This document shows, piece by piece, positions 12,648 through 26,200 of a DNA stretch of 64,000 nt. Source of the stretch: Brachycybe producta (Eukaryota > Arthropoda > Diplopoda > Playtdesmida > Andrognathidae). Position numbers and translations under genes: made by a program. Below the pieces are notes generated by a model that saw nothing but the letters and a program-made list of their open reading frames with translations, did no database searches and had not been told where the DNA came from. The first letter of the stretch is position 1, and each line of letters opens with the position of its first letter. The DNA lies in the NCBI GenBank assembly GCA_036925085.1, contig JAUPFP010000005.1, positions 3,935,383-3,999,382 of the forward strand. Direction: 5' to 3'.

Positions 12648-14686
12648 TAATCCGTTCAAAAAAATCCTTTAAATTGATTATATTTAGAATAAGAATTCCT
12701 AAAAAAAAAGGAATATTGATAAAATAGTTTTAAGAAGGTGACACTAGCTAGGAAAGATACTATTTGTATAAAATGTTCATTATGCATTGATTTCTTTGTG
12801 GTTCTGAAATTTTGAAAGTCATATTACGTGGATAAACTTTCTTAATTAAAGATTCCCTTTAGCTCATTGTTCCCTATGTCAATTTATTCCATTTAAATCA
12901 GTGGTTACATTAGTCTAAACCTAATGGTCCAACTTAACCCAGTGACCCTCTAGACTCTCTTACTGGTTAAGAGAGTATTTTATATTCAGATAAGTGCTTA
13001 TTAAACTTAGCACATATTTAGTTTAGACTGGTTAAAGCTTAATCAGATTTAAATTTTACCACTAAATTTATTGTTGCAATTCTAAGAGATGTTTTCAAGG
13101 TTTTAATTACATTTTTTTTGTTATTATTTATGTTTTATTTTTGGAAGATAAAAATTCAGTGGTATACTGATTACATAATGAAATAATTTGAATGTTTTTA
13201 ACATTCAAATAAATACTGTACAAGAAAATGATTTTTGCTTTTGTTATATTGTGATTCACATTGTATGAAAACATGCAAGCAAATATCTGGTATTTAATTT
13301 TATAAAACAAAAAAAGTTGTATACTTGGTTCTCATGCAAGTACTATAGACTTTTTTTAATTATTCTTTAGATTAATTATCTGGGTGTGTCTTTTTATTAT
13401 TTTATGTATTAGTTTCCCATATGAAAGAGCTTTCATAATATCCGGGAGGGATAGGCCTCTTGGTGTATTTATGTTATCATACAAACATAATATTAATTGT
13501 ACATAAAAATATTAAAAACAAAAAAAGCCATCCAAATTTATTGACCACTTTTATAATATATTTTTTTTGCTTTTTTTTGGGGGGGGGATTTTTGAATTAT
13601 AAACTTCGTTTTCATTTTTAATATTATTGATAATATCATCTGATAATATCATCTCTTAAAAAATTGTGGAAAAAAATTAGCAAAGACTGTGAAAAAATAT
13701 TCAAAATTTTGTCAGCTTTATAACTTATAATCAAAATCTAGTTTTGTAAAAACATTGCACTTTTTTTGCCACAATTTTTTTATAATATTGCAATTTTTTT
13801 TTTACAATTTTATAGAAATAAAAATTGTTCTTTTTATTTAAATATTTAAAAAAAAATTGTAGATTTGATCAAATTTCTAGACTTCTTTTAATACGACTTC
13901 AAAGTTTTAAATATCCTATCCAAATTTTGTTAAAAATTTATATTTTTTCTGAAAGAAGTGAGAAAATATTCTGAAATTATGAATCTTTACAAAGAAATTG
14001 TAAAAGCTAATTGTAAGTGGAACAAATTAACAATGATTAATGAATCTTTATAACTTATTGATTACCAAAATATACTGAGATATAAAGTTACTTTTAAAAA
14101 AGTGAAATGCAATAATGCCATCTATTGAGTTTAGAGTATGGCCAATTTAAAATGCAATTTGTTAAATTAAGAAAAATTCAATTGTGAGCGCCTATTACCC
14201 ATTTAGCATTATTGAATATGTAAGTATAATAAAGTTGTTCTGAAAAACGGGCAAGCTCTCACATTCAAGAAGATTTTAGCACTTCAACAAGTTGAAAATA
14301 ACTTGAATCTCTGAATAAGGTTCCAACATAGGAAATCATTTTTAAAGGTAAGCATTGCATACTAATCAATAAAACAAGATTTTTCTATGTTGAAACCCTG
14401 TGAAGAGGGTTTAAGTTGAAAGTTTAACAAAAAAAGGGTGATAAATGAGAGCAAAAAGAGGGATGAAAACAATAGGGAAGAAGAAGGGTACGTTGAAATG
14501 AAACAAAGTTGTACAAATAGTGGGGTAAACGAAATGAATAGGTTGTCTGGGTTATATTATATCAGCGTTCCAGAGTGACAGACCCACGTTTTCATGTTCT
14601 AATAAATTAATAATTAATACGAATTAAATGATTTTGAATAAAGTTGCTGTTGATATTTACATTTGATCTTTGTTAAATAAGCCCTA

Positions 14687-15794
14687 TACCTTGTACACAC
14701 AGGTGTTAAATGAATTCAAATTAAATGTGTTTAGATGAATTATATGGAATCCAGTTAAGGACATGAACCAAATAAAAATTGCCTTTATTATTAATATTTT
14801 AAATTGAAATAATCAATATTTTGTCAATAGTTTATATATTATATTTAAGTATTAACTCAATATTTTCAGATTATTAACTGAATAAATTGAATTTGACATA
14901 TTGTTTGTTTGCCCTTCACTGAGGGCTCTGTAGAACACGTTTATTATTTAAATGCATTTAAATTATCAAGTGTGTACTAGATATTAGGGTAGTTTGTAAT
15001 TAATTCGGATTTCCTAATAGGAATCGAACACCTAAAAAAAATTTACACCGGAACAAGAATCGCTTAAGATTTTTAAGCCATATATGTATAAATTCACATG
15101 TGAAAAGGAATGACATACTTTTATAGTATAGCGACCAACACTTAATATTAATTCTACATGACTAATCAATAATCATATTATTTGCAGTGATTTCTTATTG
15201 TCAAATTACCAAAAAAAAATAATTAAGAGAAAAAAAATATTTGAGTTAGGCTTTAATTTCAATTGAAGAGACCTACATTCAGATTTGGTATTTTTACACT
15301 TTGATAAATTGTTTCTTGTGATTGCAACGTATTATCTTTTTTAAAAAAATATACATAACTACTTTGGCATGATACGTTGATAACAAAAAAGTCTACTGAG
15401 TGTTACAGAGAAAAAAAATGTTTTAATGCTTCACATATGTTTGTGCATATAAATGAAAAGATAACTTCTTAAATTATTAATTTTTGTATTAGAAACATTA
15501 TTAAAGTTATGTCGAATTCAATTTATTCAGTTAATAACTTGAAAATATTGAGTTAATACTTAAATATAATATATAAACTATTGACACAATATTGATTTAG
15601 TATTCCAATTTAAAATATTAAAAAGAAAGTCAATTTTTATTTGGAATATTTATATTTTATAATTAAATATATATATATATATTATAAATTATTATAATTT
15701 ATATTCTTATTTTTATTTATTTTTAACTGGATTCCGTATAATTCACTTAAACACATTTAATTTGAATTCCTTTAACTCATGTGTGTACAAGGTA
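14687..15794. mobile_element. 1.1-kb element with ~220-280 bp inverted termini
   Basis: The arms 14687-14905 and about 15512-15794 are inverted copies. The outer ends are TACCTTGTACACAC and its inverse GTGTGTACAAGGTA. Shared inner blocks include AATTATATGGAATCCAGTTA (right arm inverse with one change) and AATATTTTCA/TGAAAATATT. TA at both outer borders fits a Tc1/mariner-type insertion. The right arm carries a (TA)n expansion near 15668. No transposase frame was seen. Confidence 0.7.
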
Positions 15795-18700
15795 TTAGAG
15801 ATAAGCTAAACAAATGTTAATTGGGAACAAAAACACTGCATGAAATGAATTTTTTGTCTGGTATTTTGTTTTAGGTGAATTTTGTTTGACGTTTAAAATT
15901 TCATATGAATTTTTGTCACGTCGTTTATATTCTTAAGTTTTGGGCGAATTTCGGATGACGTTTTTGGAGGAAGTTTTTTTTTTAGATTAATTATGTTTGT
16001 GTGTATGGAGTTTTAGATGTATTATTTATTTTTTGTTCCGAATTTTAGATGAAATTTTATTTGGTATTTGTTGTTACAAAGAACATTTTATGTGTTGAAA
16101 TTTTTAAGGCTTTTTAGCTGAAGTGTTATCTGGTGTTTTAATAGTCTGGATGAAATTTTATCATCAAGTATTAATAGTTTAGATGAATTTGCCTAATTTT
16201 CTATTTTAAGAAATTTACCTTTTTTTAGTTTTAGCATTTATTCATATTAATCTTTATTTAGTTTAGTGTTTATTCATATTAGCACTTAGTCTTTACATTT
16301 ATTTAGGTCTACAGACAAGAGTTTGCTAATTTGTTTTCTGCATGGAGCCAATATGAAAAAACAGATTTACAAAACAGACAAAAAAAACCCTCTGCTCGAA
16401 TAATTTGCTTTTATTTTTTTTTTCATATAAACAAGAAAATAGAATAATTTTAGCTAAATTATGTACTCTGTTTTTATATATATCTTTCTCTTTCTGGAGG
16501 ACTTGTAAAGAGACATTTAGAGAAGTTTAAAGCTGTCATTTGAAAATTTGAGGTTGAGTGACTGCTAATGGTGCCATGACTAGTCGAAAAAAAGTCATTC
16601 TCTACTATATTTAGCATTGAAGATTATTCTTGAATGGAAAACTAAAGTGAACCGTCTATGTATTTTTTTTATGGAAGTAACTCCTCAGAACAACAACAAT
16701 AACAAAAAAAAATTCCAAGAGGTTTTTTGAGCTTCCCTTATAAATAAAATGGAAAATTCTTGATTATTGTGTTGCTTAGGAATCTTGTCATTGTTGTCAT
16801 GACAACTGCAATTTTTTTTGGTTACAGCTGATCCTCTTTTCTATTTTATTTTGGGCACCTATAGGAACCACCTTTCATCATATTCATTCTATTCACACAT
16901 TGTGTGTTTTCTTTCTATGTATATGCATCGGTGAATTTCAATTCAACATACAAATTAATGTTTTGAGGAATTTTTTTCTCTCTTTTTCTCTCTTCATATG
17001 GTTGGTATAAAAATTGTTATTATTCTACATATGTTCATGTATATAATTTCTTTTCTTTTTTTTAAAAAAAATATTATTTCATGATTGATGTTTTGTGGTT
17101 TCGTAATCAGGTGTATTTATTGCCTTGTGATGTTGTCCAAGTTAAATTACCATTAAGGCTAATTATCTTATTGCAAGGATTTTTTTAAATATTTTATTGG
17201 CTCTGTGTCAAGATGGGGGAAAACTAAAAATTGCATGGTCAATTATTTTTTATGTAATTTTCTCAGCCATTGCAATGCTGAAAGACATAAAAACCAATTA
17301 TAATATTTATTTAAATTGTTTATATCAAAACATCTATAGAACAAAGGGTTACTCAATATTTTGAAAACAGTTTTAATAAAAAATGTGAAAGTGTCTTGGA
17401 AATTAGATGAGTATCTGCAACTGTATCAATATTAGGACATTTTCTTGATATATTCAGAAGTAAACTTTTTATGTTAGTTTGAAGATGACTAAATTTCTCG
17501 ATGTTATCTGGCGATATTTTTTCAACTTTTGTAGAAACTTCAATTCTTCAAACTTTGATGTTTTCATAAAAAGTGTATTTTTTTAAAGGTGTGAACATTG
17601 AAATGAAGTGATTCATCTTTTCTAGTTTTTAAAACACTTTCAGTTTTTTTCTTAAGCTGGTTTTAAAATGTAAACTTTCCTCGATAACTGGTTATTCTGT
17701 CTTTCAGAATCAAAAAATAAAGAGAAACTTTAAAAGTGTTTTAGAAACTAGAAGGGTCGCTCAACCACTTACAGGTTGATATATTTTTTAAAATAAACTT
17801 TTTATGTCAGTTTGAAAATGACGTAACTTTAAGCAGACAATAAAACATCTTAATGTTGTTTGTTATACGTGTCATTACTACTATAGTTCTGTTTTTATTA
17901 TTTATTTGAATGTTTTACAATGTCTGCTTATAAAACATTGTTTATCTTACCGCAGCACATTATTTAATGTAGAGCTTATTTTGCTTATGTTTTAGAAACA
18001 TTACAGTAAAATCAAATAAATAGCGGTGATTAAGCATGATGTAAAGACTAAAATAGTTAAATTAATGATTGAATTACTAAATGGAATAAGCGCTTTTGTT
18101 AATTGTTTTTTTTTTTTGAATACGTATGTTATACAAATTAAAATAATCAAGCAATAAAATTATTTTAATTTTTTTGCTTTTATTTTAGTTATGTATTCTG
18201 TTGTACGGTGTTAAAAGTATTTCTTTAAATAACTGCACAAACTTGCACATAATGTTATAATTAATTATGTGGCAAGAAATTGAAACAGTAATTTCGTGAC
18301 TTGAGTCTATTGATGTCTGTGTTGGGAAAAATTACTTTTAAAGTGATTAATTACAATTACTAATTAGATACGTGAAAAACTAATTACAATATTACTTCAT
18401 TTTAATATCAAATTAATTGCAATTACAGAAGGAAAAAAAAACTGAAAAAACTTGCCATACATTTACTTCTCATTTACTCTTCTAGTTTAGAAAATGTTTT
18501 TCAAGTGCAGAGTATGGGCATAGTTCTAATGAACAAACTTAATTTATTAGCATCAACTAAAATTATTCTTATTTTTTTTATATTTTAGGAGTATTAAAAG
18601 AAATGGCTTTTTTGTATTCTGTTTTGTCACGATAAACTACAACTATAGATAGACTGCATATTTTAATAATGAGGAAAAGCTTTGAATGTCGACATTCTCT

Positions 18701-18843
18701 CAGACAACATACATTAGTCAATCGTAGTGACTCTGAAAAATTAAGGTAACACATTCAAAGGTGTTTGTTGACTGCTCAGTGCTCACTACTACCGATACTA
18801 CCGTAAGGCTATATAGTATTTATTCTTATGTTTTTGCTTTCAG

Positions 18844-20246
18844 CGATGTGAATCTCATTTTCAAACCAGATGTTCATTTACAAGCTGTGTTTCCAGTTGG
18901 TATGTTATTATTCCATATGTACTACTGTAGAAGCTGTCAACGACACATGCATGTAAAAAAAATAAAATATCATATGTGGAAATTGGAGCATAAAGCGCAC
19001 TTCAAAGTTTTCGATGAAAGCTGTTCAAAGTGCTAGATTGAACAAACTATAAACTCGCAAAAAACGAACAGGAAAGTATTTGATATGGACAAAAACTACT
19101 AATACTGAAACATTGGCAAGTTTGTTTCTTGGACTGTTTTTGTGATATACTAACGGTAAAAAATACTCTTTAGATGAGCCACTTTTTAGTGGTCAAGTTC
19201 AACTACAAAATGAAGTTGGCGTGTGGCTCCTTCACAAAGGTCCGACGTTTTTCCAAAGCAATACACTGCAACCACATCCCAGCCACATGCGACAACATGG
19301 TGCAGTCAATTTCGACCACTCAAAAGTGGTTCGCATGTCAAGGCACTAATAATTACAATTCTCACTGATGCAGTTTTGTGTCCTCTTTTTTATATTTAAT
19401 ATATACTTAGGCCGGATACGCATGATCAATTCTGGCTTGTCCATCTTGCCTAAGTTATTAGTGTTTAACTGTCTCTCAAAATCGCCCGCAGACATTCAAA
19501 CCATTTTTGTTTATTTATTTTTTTTCATTTTTTTTTTGTAATTGTGTGCGGGCAGAGCCTATGTTTGTTCTTTTTGTAACTAATTGCTCTTATTTCCTTC
19601 ATGGGCACCACACCATCCAGTTTAACTTAAAATATTGAAATGAAAATACGGGTTCAATCTAATTAATTAACAAAATCTACCACTCACAAGATCAGTTTTG
19701 GCTTTGAAAAACCATGATAGATATTGAGAATTGTTTGTGTTTACCCGGCCTAAATGCAACGGTGATGTTTATTGCATTATTCTGTGTCGTGGTATTTTTT
19801 TTGAAACAAATGTACCGATATTTTTTTCAGATGTAAAGGCAGCCAGAGATGTAGATACAAATTCGACTAGTTTGGAAGATTTAGAATTTTTTGATGTGCC
19901 ACAGTCACCTTATTGGAAACCACGAGATGGAGATTCATCATCAAAGTTGCAGGCTTACAGTCGAAGGCGGTCCGTCATTTCATCAGTGGCCACTGATTCG
20001 GAAAGGGTTGTAACTTACCGTCGAGAGAGCAATGGTATTGAAGACAAAGATGAGAAAGTTCTGGAAGTTGTGAGTTAAAATAGGATGAAAATGTAAAATA
20101 TTTTCTATTTAATTTCTTAAATTATTTATTTACAGTTGCGAGAAATAGTTCGTAAATGCACAAATCCTGACGCAACTTTACGTCCGACAGCCAGTGACAT
20201 TTTAGCAATTTTGAATCTGAAAACTAATTGTCTCCGCGATAAATAA
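18844..20246 (+). CDS. 3' exons of a protein with a kinase-like C-terminal tail (partial)
   Basis: Three exons fit by splice sites and phase: 18844-18899 (tentative), 19831-20069 and 20136-20246, with stop TAA at 20244. The penultimate exon is acidic and Ser/Arg-rich (LEDLEFFDVPQSPYWKPRDG, RRRSVISSV), like a disordered regulatory insert. The last exon reads LREIVRKCTNPDATLRPTAS then DILAIL. This fits subdomain XI of protein kinases, where CTxxDPxxRPT precedes a hydrophobic helix; the PBK/TOPK and TKL groups are similar. The invariant Arg of that motif is present. I found no upstream exons with the VAIK, HRD or DFG motifs in the window, so catalytic status is unknown and the kinase call rests on about 30 residues. 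A polyadenylation signal follows about 200 bp downstream. Confidence 0.45.
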
Positions 20247-20441
20247 CACAAATGAGAATCTGAGAACAAAGAGAGAGAAATGTCTGGAAAACTATTTTTA
20301 GAATCCATTTAATGACTCCACTGCATCCCCACATATAACATATAAATTCTAATGCTGGCTTAATGGAAATTAAATTTTAAGCTAACAATTATAATTTGTA
20401 ATTTCTGTGCTTAATCTTGTTGTTGCATATTGCTAACTTTA

Positions 20442-20447
20442 AATAAA
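20442..20447 (+). promoter_or_regulatory. Polyadenylation signal AATAAA
   Basis: A canonical AATAAA lies 196 bp after the stop codon of the kinase-like tail gene. This is the expected distance for a short 3' UTR and supports this being the gene's 3' end. Confidence 0.55.
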
Positions 20448-21335
20448 ACTGAAGAATGTATTTTTTTTTGCATTTGCAAATGAACATAATTTAAGAATGT
20501 CCAATCTAACCAATTAAAATTCCTCGACAATTAATTAATAACTGCAATGACTTTTAACTATTTGCTTGCAACTATAATTTCAACTATTTTTAAGTATGTT
20601 TAATTACTAGGTACTAACTGCATGTAGATGACACAAACACTGAAACAAAACGTTTGTGTGTCAATGTCACATACATAGTGGTGACAATGAAAGCAAACAC
20701 ATACATGTACAATCATAGCTCACCACATAAATGCTGACATTTGTCATTCAATTGAAGTAATACCAATACTCATACAAGCATTGTCAAATTACACTAAAGT
20801 ACCGCACGTTTGTGACATGTCAAGTGAATGTTGCTTTTGACATTTGTCTTATTTTTTGATGGTTCGGATATTCATTCAGTAAACTTTGTCAACTTTACAT
20901 AACGAAAATTGTGAATTTGAATTTGAAAAATTACTCTGCAAGCAGTCAAAAAGACCTGAAGAAATCCTCTTCAAAAGAGTTCCATTGTCTTACCACACTA
21001 GCAACAAATGACCAATAATATGAATCGATTCATGTAACATTCTTCCTAATTTCGTTAGTGTGGTCACTTCTACCCAAGTATAATGCCCTGAGCAGTTTAC
21101 TTGAAGTCGGTTTAGGACAAGAGCCTTCTATCATTCGTTTAAAAATGTTAAGATTAAAGTTTTTCCTTCTTGTAAGTATAAACTGTCCCGATCCAGCTCC
21201 AAAAGCATTTTATCACCTAGCAGCCCTATGTTGAACCATTTCAACAGAAGGAACTAACTCTACAGTGTGAAAACCTATAAAATTAAGTTGACATGTCAGT
21301 TTGATATGTTGAGTAACATGTTAATTTGTGTAAAC

Positions 21336-21846
21336 CGGTGGTTCCCAATGTTTTTGATTTATGGCACAGTATTTTTTCTTCTTGAGAATTGTGACACATC
21401 TAGCAAAACATATGGAACACCCTTTGGAAACCATTGGTTTAACTAGCATGTATGTGTAATAGGAAAGTTTTGTTTATTTTGAATTTTATAATAGTTAAAA
21501 TTTATTTGAAAATTTATATTAAAAAGTTCAATATGACATCCCAAATTTCGCTGCACATCTAGTAAAGCTCATGGTACACTAGTGCAAGAGTCGCGCATCC
21601 CTACTTACTAAAAAACGTAGTACCTCCTGTAATAAATAACTGGCTACTTAACTGCCACCATTTTCCTCTCCGGTTGCTTGACAGCCACCATTTTCCTGTT
21701 TAGCGCACTCTCTGGTGCAGACAAGAGTCTTACATACCACAATTATCAATAAAATTGAGCAAGTATCAATTGATTGCAAATCTCGCATACCCCACTTTGG
21801 AGACCACTGCACTAGTGTGCTACAGCACACCCTTTGGGGATCACCG
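21336..21846. mobile_element. 511-bp hAT-type miniature element with perfect 8-bp TSD
   Basis: The ends are CGGTGGTTCCCAA and, inverted, CGGTGATCCCCAA. The element is flanked on both sides by GTGTAAAC (21328-21335 and 21847-21854). An 8-bp duplication with a GTGGTTCCCAA-like terminus is typical of hAT-derived elements. The interior contains repeated phrases about "ACACCCTTTGG" and has no transposase. Confidence 0.8.
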
Positions 21847-22502
21847 GTGTAAACAAGATGCATTTACACCAATGAGAGAATGCGATTTTAAAATCACACA
21901 AGACAGCAGAAACACATGCAAACATCAAAGACACATTTCTGTATCAGTTCAGTATTCTGTAATGAAATTTTCTGAAGGTGACATACTAGATTAACAATTT
22001 AAATAGCCTGAAGGTGATGTTTTTATTTCAGATTATACAATTTAGTGACAAATTGTCAGTTGGAACTTCCCCATAAGTTTCTATAGAAAAGTAAGATCAA
22101 GGTTGACAGGTATTGTTGTACCAGCATTCAAAATTCTAATTTACATTAATGCTAACAATGGCAACAAAAACATATCTAACAAAGATCCTGAAAGTGATTA
22201 AAATTCATTAAAGCAGTTGTATTATTTTATCCATTATGGAAGTTTATATAGATAATAACGTATATATCCTATAATTAATATTTGTCATGATGAAAGTTAT
22301 TTTTTTATAAGTACAAATATAAATATTTTTGCGTTTTTCTAAAGCAGAAGTAATATTTATTTTAGATACGTTTTTGGCACATGTCTCAATATCACTATTA
22401 TTGAACTAAAGAAATTAAATCTCATTGCATATGTATGCTGATAAAACACAAAAAAAAGTTTAGATACAAATTAGCTAACTACTAAAAGAACAAAATAATA
22501 AA

Positions 22503-22918
22503 GACGCTTTCACACTAGGCTGGTTTACAAGCCGCTGGTTGCTGCTGGCTATTAGCAGCAACAGCAAACAGCGGCTACTTTGGGTCCCACTTGTCCAATC
22601 ACTGCTGGTATTAGCAGCACAAGTCATCCAATCACCGTCTTGCAAAAACACAAAATCTAACAACAACCAACCCAGGCAGTGGAGTTTCAACTACCCACTA
22701 GTGCCACTACTAGTGACAAAGGGTTTGCACTAGCTGGTTGCAACCAGGAAGGGAGTCACATGACCAGCTGGTAGCTGCTAAAGTTGGACATGTTCAACTT
22801 TACCAGCTGCTGTTAAAATCAATAGATTGCTGGAGAAAACAGCTGCTGGTAGCAGAGAGCAGCTACAAGCAGCCAGCAGCAACCAGCAGCTGGGAAACCA
22901 GCCTAGTGTGAATGCGCC
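22503..22918. mobile_element. 416-bp hAT-type miniature element, CAGC/GCTG-rich
   Basis: The 17-bp outer termini GACGCTTTCACACTAGG and GGCGCATTCACACTAGG (inverted) continue into longer inverted arms made of GCTGCTGGTTG-like words. The flanks are ATAATAAA and ATAAGAAA, an 8-bp duplication with one mismatch. The interior is markedly GC-richer than its surroundings and gives spurious open frames on both strands. Confidence 0.75.
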
Positions 22919-23214
22919 ATAAGAAATGCTTTGAAATCTTATATACATAAAAAAGAATCAAGATATGAAAGTTGCTTTTCTTTCTTTTTAAAGAAAAAAA
23001 AATGAAGACATGCTCGGCAGTAGTATATTTAAAAAATAAATGAATTACGTATTTTACGAAACCAGGTCAAACCACAATCAAATCATTTGAGAAAATGACC
23101 ATTTAGTATACGAATAATGGAAGAAATATGCACTACCAAAGTACAGCCATTACTGTGGCATGAGATTTGGTTAGTTGTTTGTTGTTGTTGTTGTTGTTTG
23201 CATTATAATTATTA

Positions 23215-26200
23215 TCATGCTGAAAGGCAACTGCATGATTTTACAATGACATCAGGAATTGTTTGTATCACTAGTTTCCCGTCTTCATTGTAGTGTAGAA
23301 CTGCTAAGGATTCTGTTTCACTTGCAGAACATGTTTCCTAGAATAGATTAAAATACTATTATTAATGTATGAAGTGGTTTTTAAGTACACAGGAAACCGT
23401 TTAACACGAAATGACAGGCATTGGAGTATCTTTTTGTGTTGGACGAATTTCGTGCTAAAGTGGCTTCAGAGATATTCATTTTGACTTTTTTTTCATCCGG
23501 ATCTCCGCCACTGCAGTGGCTAATGCTTTGCTCCATAGACGTTTTTGGAAAATTTCACACAATTGTCGAGCGAACGTTTTTTAGAAACAACATTATGAAA
23601 AGATTCAAATTATTTTCAAAATTCGAATGATAAATGATTATGCTAAAAAATGTTATGGCAATTTCTTAAAATATAAACATTTTACTGCAGTTTGAAAATG
23701 ACCCGCCGTTTTTTTGGTTTTTCCATCGCCATTTCATAAAAATTATTTTCGCCTTCTTCAAACTGTCATAAAAAGTTTATTTTTAAAGATATTTTCATGA
23801 AAAAACTTTTAGCATTACCATCAACTGTTATAGTTTCTAAAACACTTTGGATTTTTTCATAATATTTCTCCTGAAAAATTATGTGTGGGGGAAGGGACCT
23901 CCCACAGAACATAATAGCCATGCAGGCGCGCCATCCGGGGGTACGAAAATAAAATAAATATCTACTCAGCCAAACTTATATGAAAAGATTATTTATGCTA
24001 TTCTGAGCAATCAGATCAGAAATATATTTTATGTTATCAATTTCGTGTTAAATAGATTTTTTTTTCTCCACTGTGTACACATTCGAAACTGTAAACAAAT
24101 ATTTTAATGACATTATTATTTAAATAATTTTCTCTTAATTGTTTATAGTTGCATTACTGTAACCTGAAGCTGGTGACGTCATATCCAATAAAATGAAACT
24201 CAAGCTATTTTGCATAAAATAACATCTTTCTAAGAATAATTTAAAACTGAAATCTAAGAATTGTGGCCTTTTCAATCATTCTTTTTTGTCCGGTAAGATG
24301 ACACAAGCCTACATTTTTATTCAAACCTGTCCGACATCATAATAAGCTTCAAGTGATAGTGTGGCAACTACGAGCTCGCATATACAGTATGTACTTTTGT
24401 ACAGTAGTTTCTGAGAAATGTTAAATTTCTTAAAAAAAAAAAGTTTCTGACAAAAAAAGTTTACGTTTTGTTTTATACACAAAAAAAATTATTCCTTAAG
24501 CGGCGATCACACTGGCTATTTTTCTCGCAAGATTCCGTGCATGAAAAACAGTACTTTAAATAAATATTGTTCTGAATGTCTTGCACAGTTTCTTGCAAAG
24601 TAAACGAAGATCATCGTTTTCTCCATGTTAAGACGGTGTACTAGAAACCACTATTAAAGTCTTGCAAGAATATTATCGCATTAGCAATTGCAATTAATTC
24701 AAAAGATACATTGCAGTAAATCTAGCGTACTGTAACTATTGCCAACGTGATCACTGCTTTAGATATTATGATTTTATAGTCTTACACTTTTAACACAAAT
24801 TTTATTATAATTATGTACGTGGAATGCATATTTGTAAACGTAATCATAATAAGACAACCATAAATATGTTTTTAATGATAAAACATATTTTTTCAAAAGT
24901 TGCTGTTGATGCTTTTTATATTACAAATTTCTGCTGTTTACATTTGCATATTACGTATGAGTATAATGACATTTGAAGTAACTTTTAAAATAAAGCAAAA
25001 CTGAAATAGTTTTTCATTGACCAATTGTGTTAATACTGTGAAAAAGAATCATATAATCGTAATTAGGACCAAACCAGTTATGCTAAAATGATTTTCGTTG
25101 CCTTAGTAATTAATAAGTTGAAAATCAATCTATTATGCAGAATGATTAGTCATTAATCATTATACACAATCAACAAAATTCAGTAGTAAAATCTGCATAA
25201 TTAATTAGCATTTTATTCAGTGAGTAGAATGTATAAAAATCAAGCTTAACTTACAGACAAATTCTATCCAATGTTTAAAGCATTATTAATTGTGCATATT
25301 TACTACAGAATTGGCAGGTTTTTTTTTGCAAAAATTTGTTTATGAATTATACAGAATAACTGATTTTCAGATTTGGAAGGTTTGTGTAAGTGGTGGGCCT
25401 GTTTCGGACAGTGCGTGCATTTACCAAATATTTTCATCTTTAACTGTTTTGTTTCAGTGCAAGTGACAAGGGCACTTATAATGTGTGGAATCGAAATTAG
25501 AATGTAGGTATGTCCATTTGTATTCTTAAGGTAGATTTACACCGAAAAAATAGCAAAAACATTGTCAGTAGCAAAATGTTAATAACAATTAACAATTTTT
25601 TTGACTATTTTGGTAACTGTCGATAATAAAATGCCAATGTTTTTGGCAAAAATGTTGGTAGCATGTCGGCAGGAAACTGATCCACGAGTAGAATGTTATT
25701 AAAAGTGTGTTGACAACAGAAATAACTTGCTAGTAACATTTTGTTACCAATATCGTTTGATCAAGACCGCCTCCAGAGCGGTCGCAAAATTTCTGAAAAA
25801 AATAACAAATGCTGAAAGCAATTGTTAATGACAAACGTTAATAGCAAAATGTTATTAACATGTCTCGAAACTTTTAACAATGTTAATAGCAAGCGTTGTC
25901 AACAAATGTTGATTACAAATTAAAGTTAATAACAGGCCCAGCCCTAGAGTATATACGAAGCCCCAGGCAGCAAACGATGAGCAGAACCCAATGCAAAAAA
26001 AAAAAATTGCATTTTGAAGCCTACCAATTCATCTTTATATTTTCTGCCAAAATCGCGATCTCGTTAAAATAGCATGTCCATTGTCACCTTGGCCCATAAA
26101 TTGTTATTAACTTATAACATTTTATGGGCCAATTTTTAATATTTGTTAACAACACGTGTTTTCAGCAATGTTACCTCTGCTGTAAAAGGGCCTTAAAAAG

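Larger units (their letters stand above)
1991..18843. other. Long non-coding stretch with scattered miniature elements
   Basis: About 17 kb of AT-rich sequence contains no exon I can support. Its first part may be an upstream intron of the COBL-like gene, and its last part may be introns of the kinase-like gene that ends at 20246. It holds several inverted-repeat elements, annotated separately, plus homopolymer runs such as a C run near 4647 and a G run near 6150. A degenerate hAT-like repeat at about 2690-3085 has many ATTCGAAT-type motifs facing each other. The block 8870-9370 is relatively rich in short CCAC/GTGG inverted motifs but has no clear element boundary. Confidence 0.5.
20247..23214. 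other. Intergenic interval between convergent genes
   Basis: This lies between the 3' end of the kinase-like gene (+) and the stop of the TGF-beta gene (-). Two hAT-type miniature elements (21336-21846 and 22503-22918) occupy part of it. The stretch 20945-21260 resembles the dispersed repeat found at 37405-37620 and 42365-42600 (shared phrase GAGTTCCAT-GTCT). Nothing else is recognisable. Confidence 0.5.

Noticed and set aside
19174..19368. Cys/His-containing 64-codon frame between two exons of the kinase-like gene
   Set aside because: It is bordered by facing copies of GACCACT-AAAAGTGG and lacks splice sites; more likely a small inverted-repeat element.
22475..22733. Open frames on both strands rich in Ser, Leu and Gln
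   Set aside because: They lie wholly inside the 416-bp inverted-repeat element and reflect its CAGC/GCTG composition.
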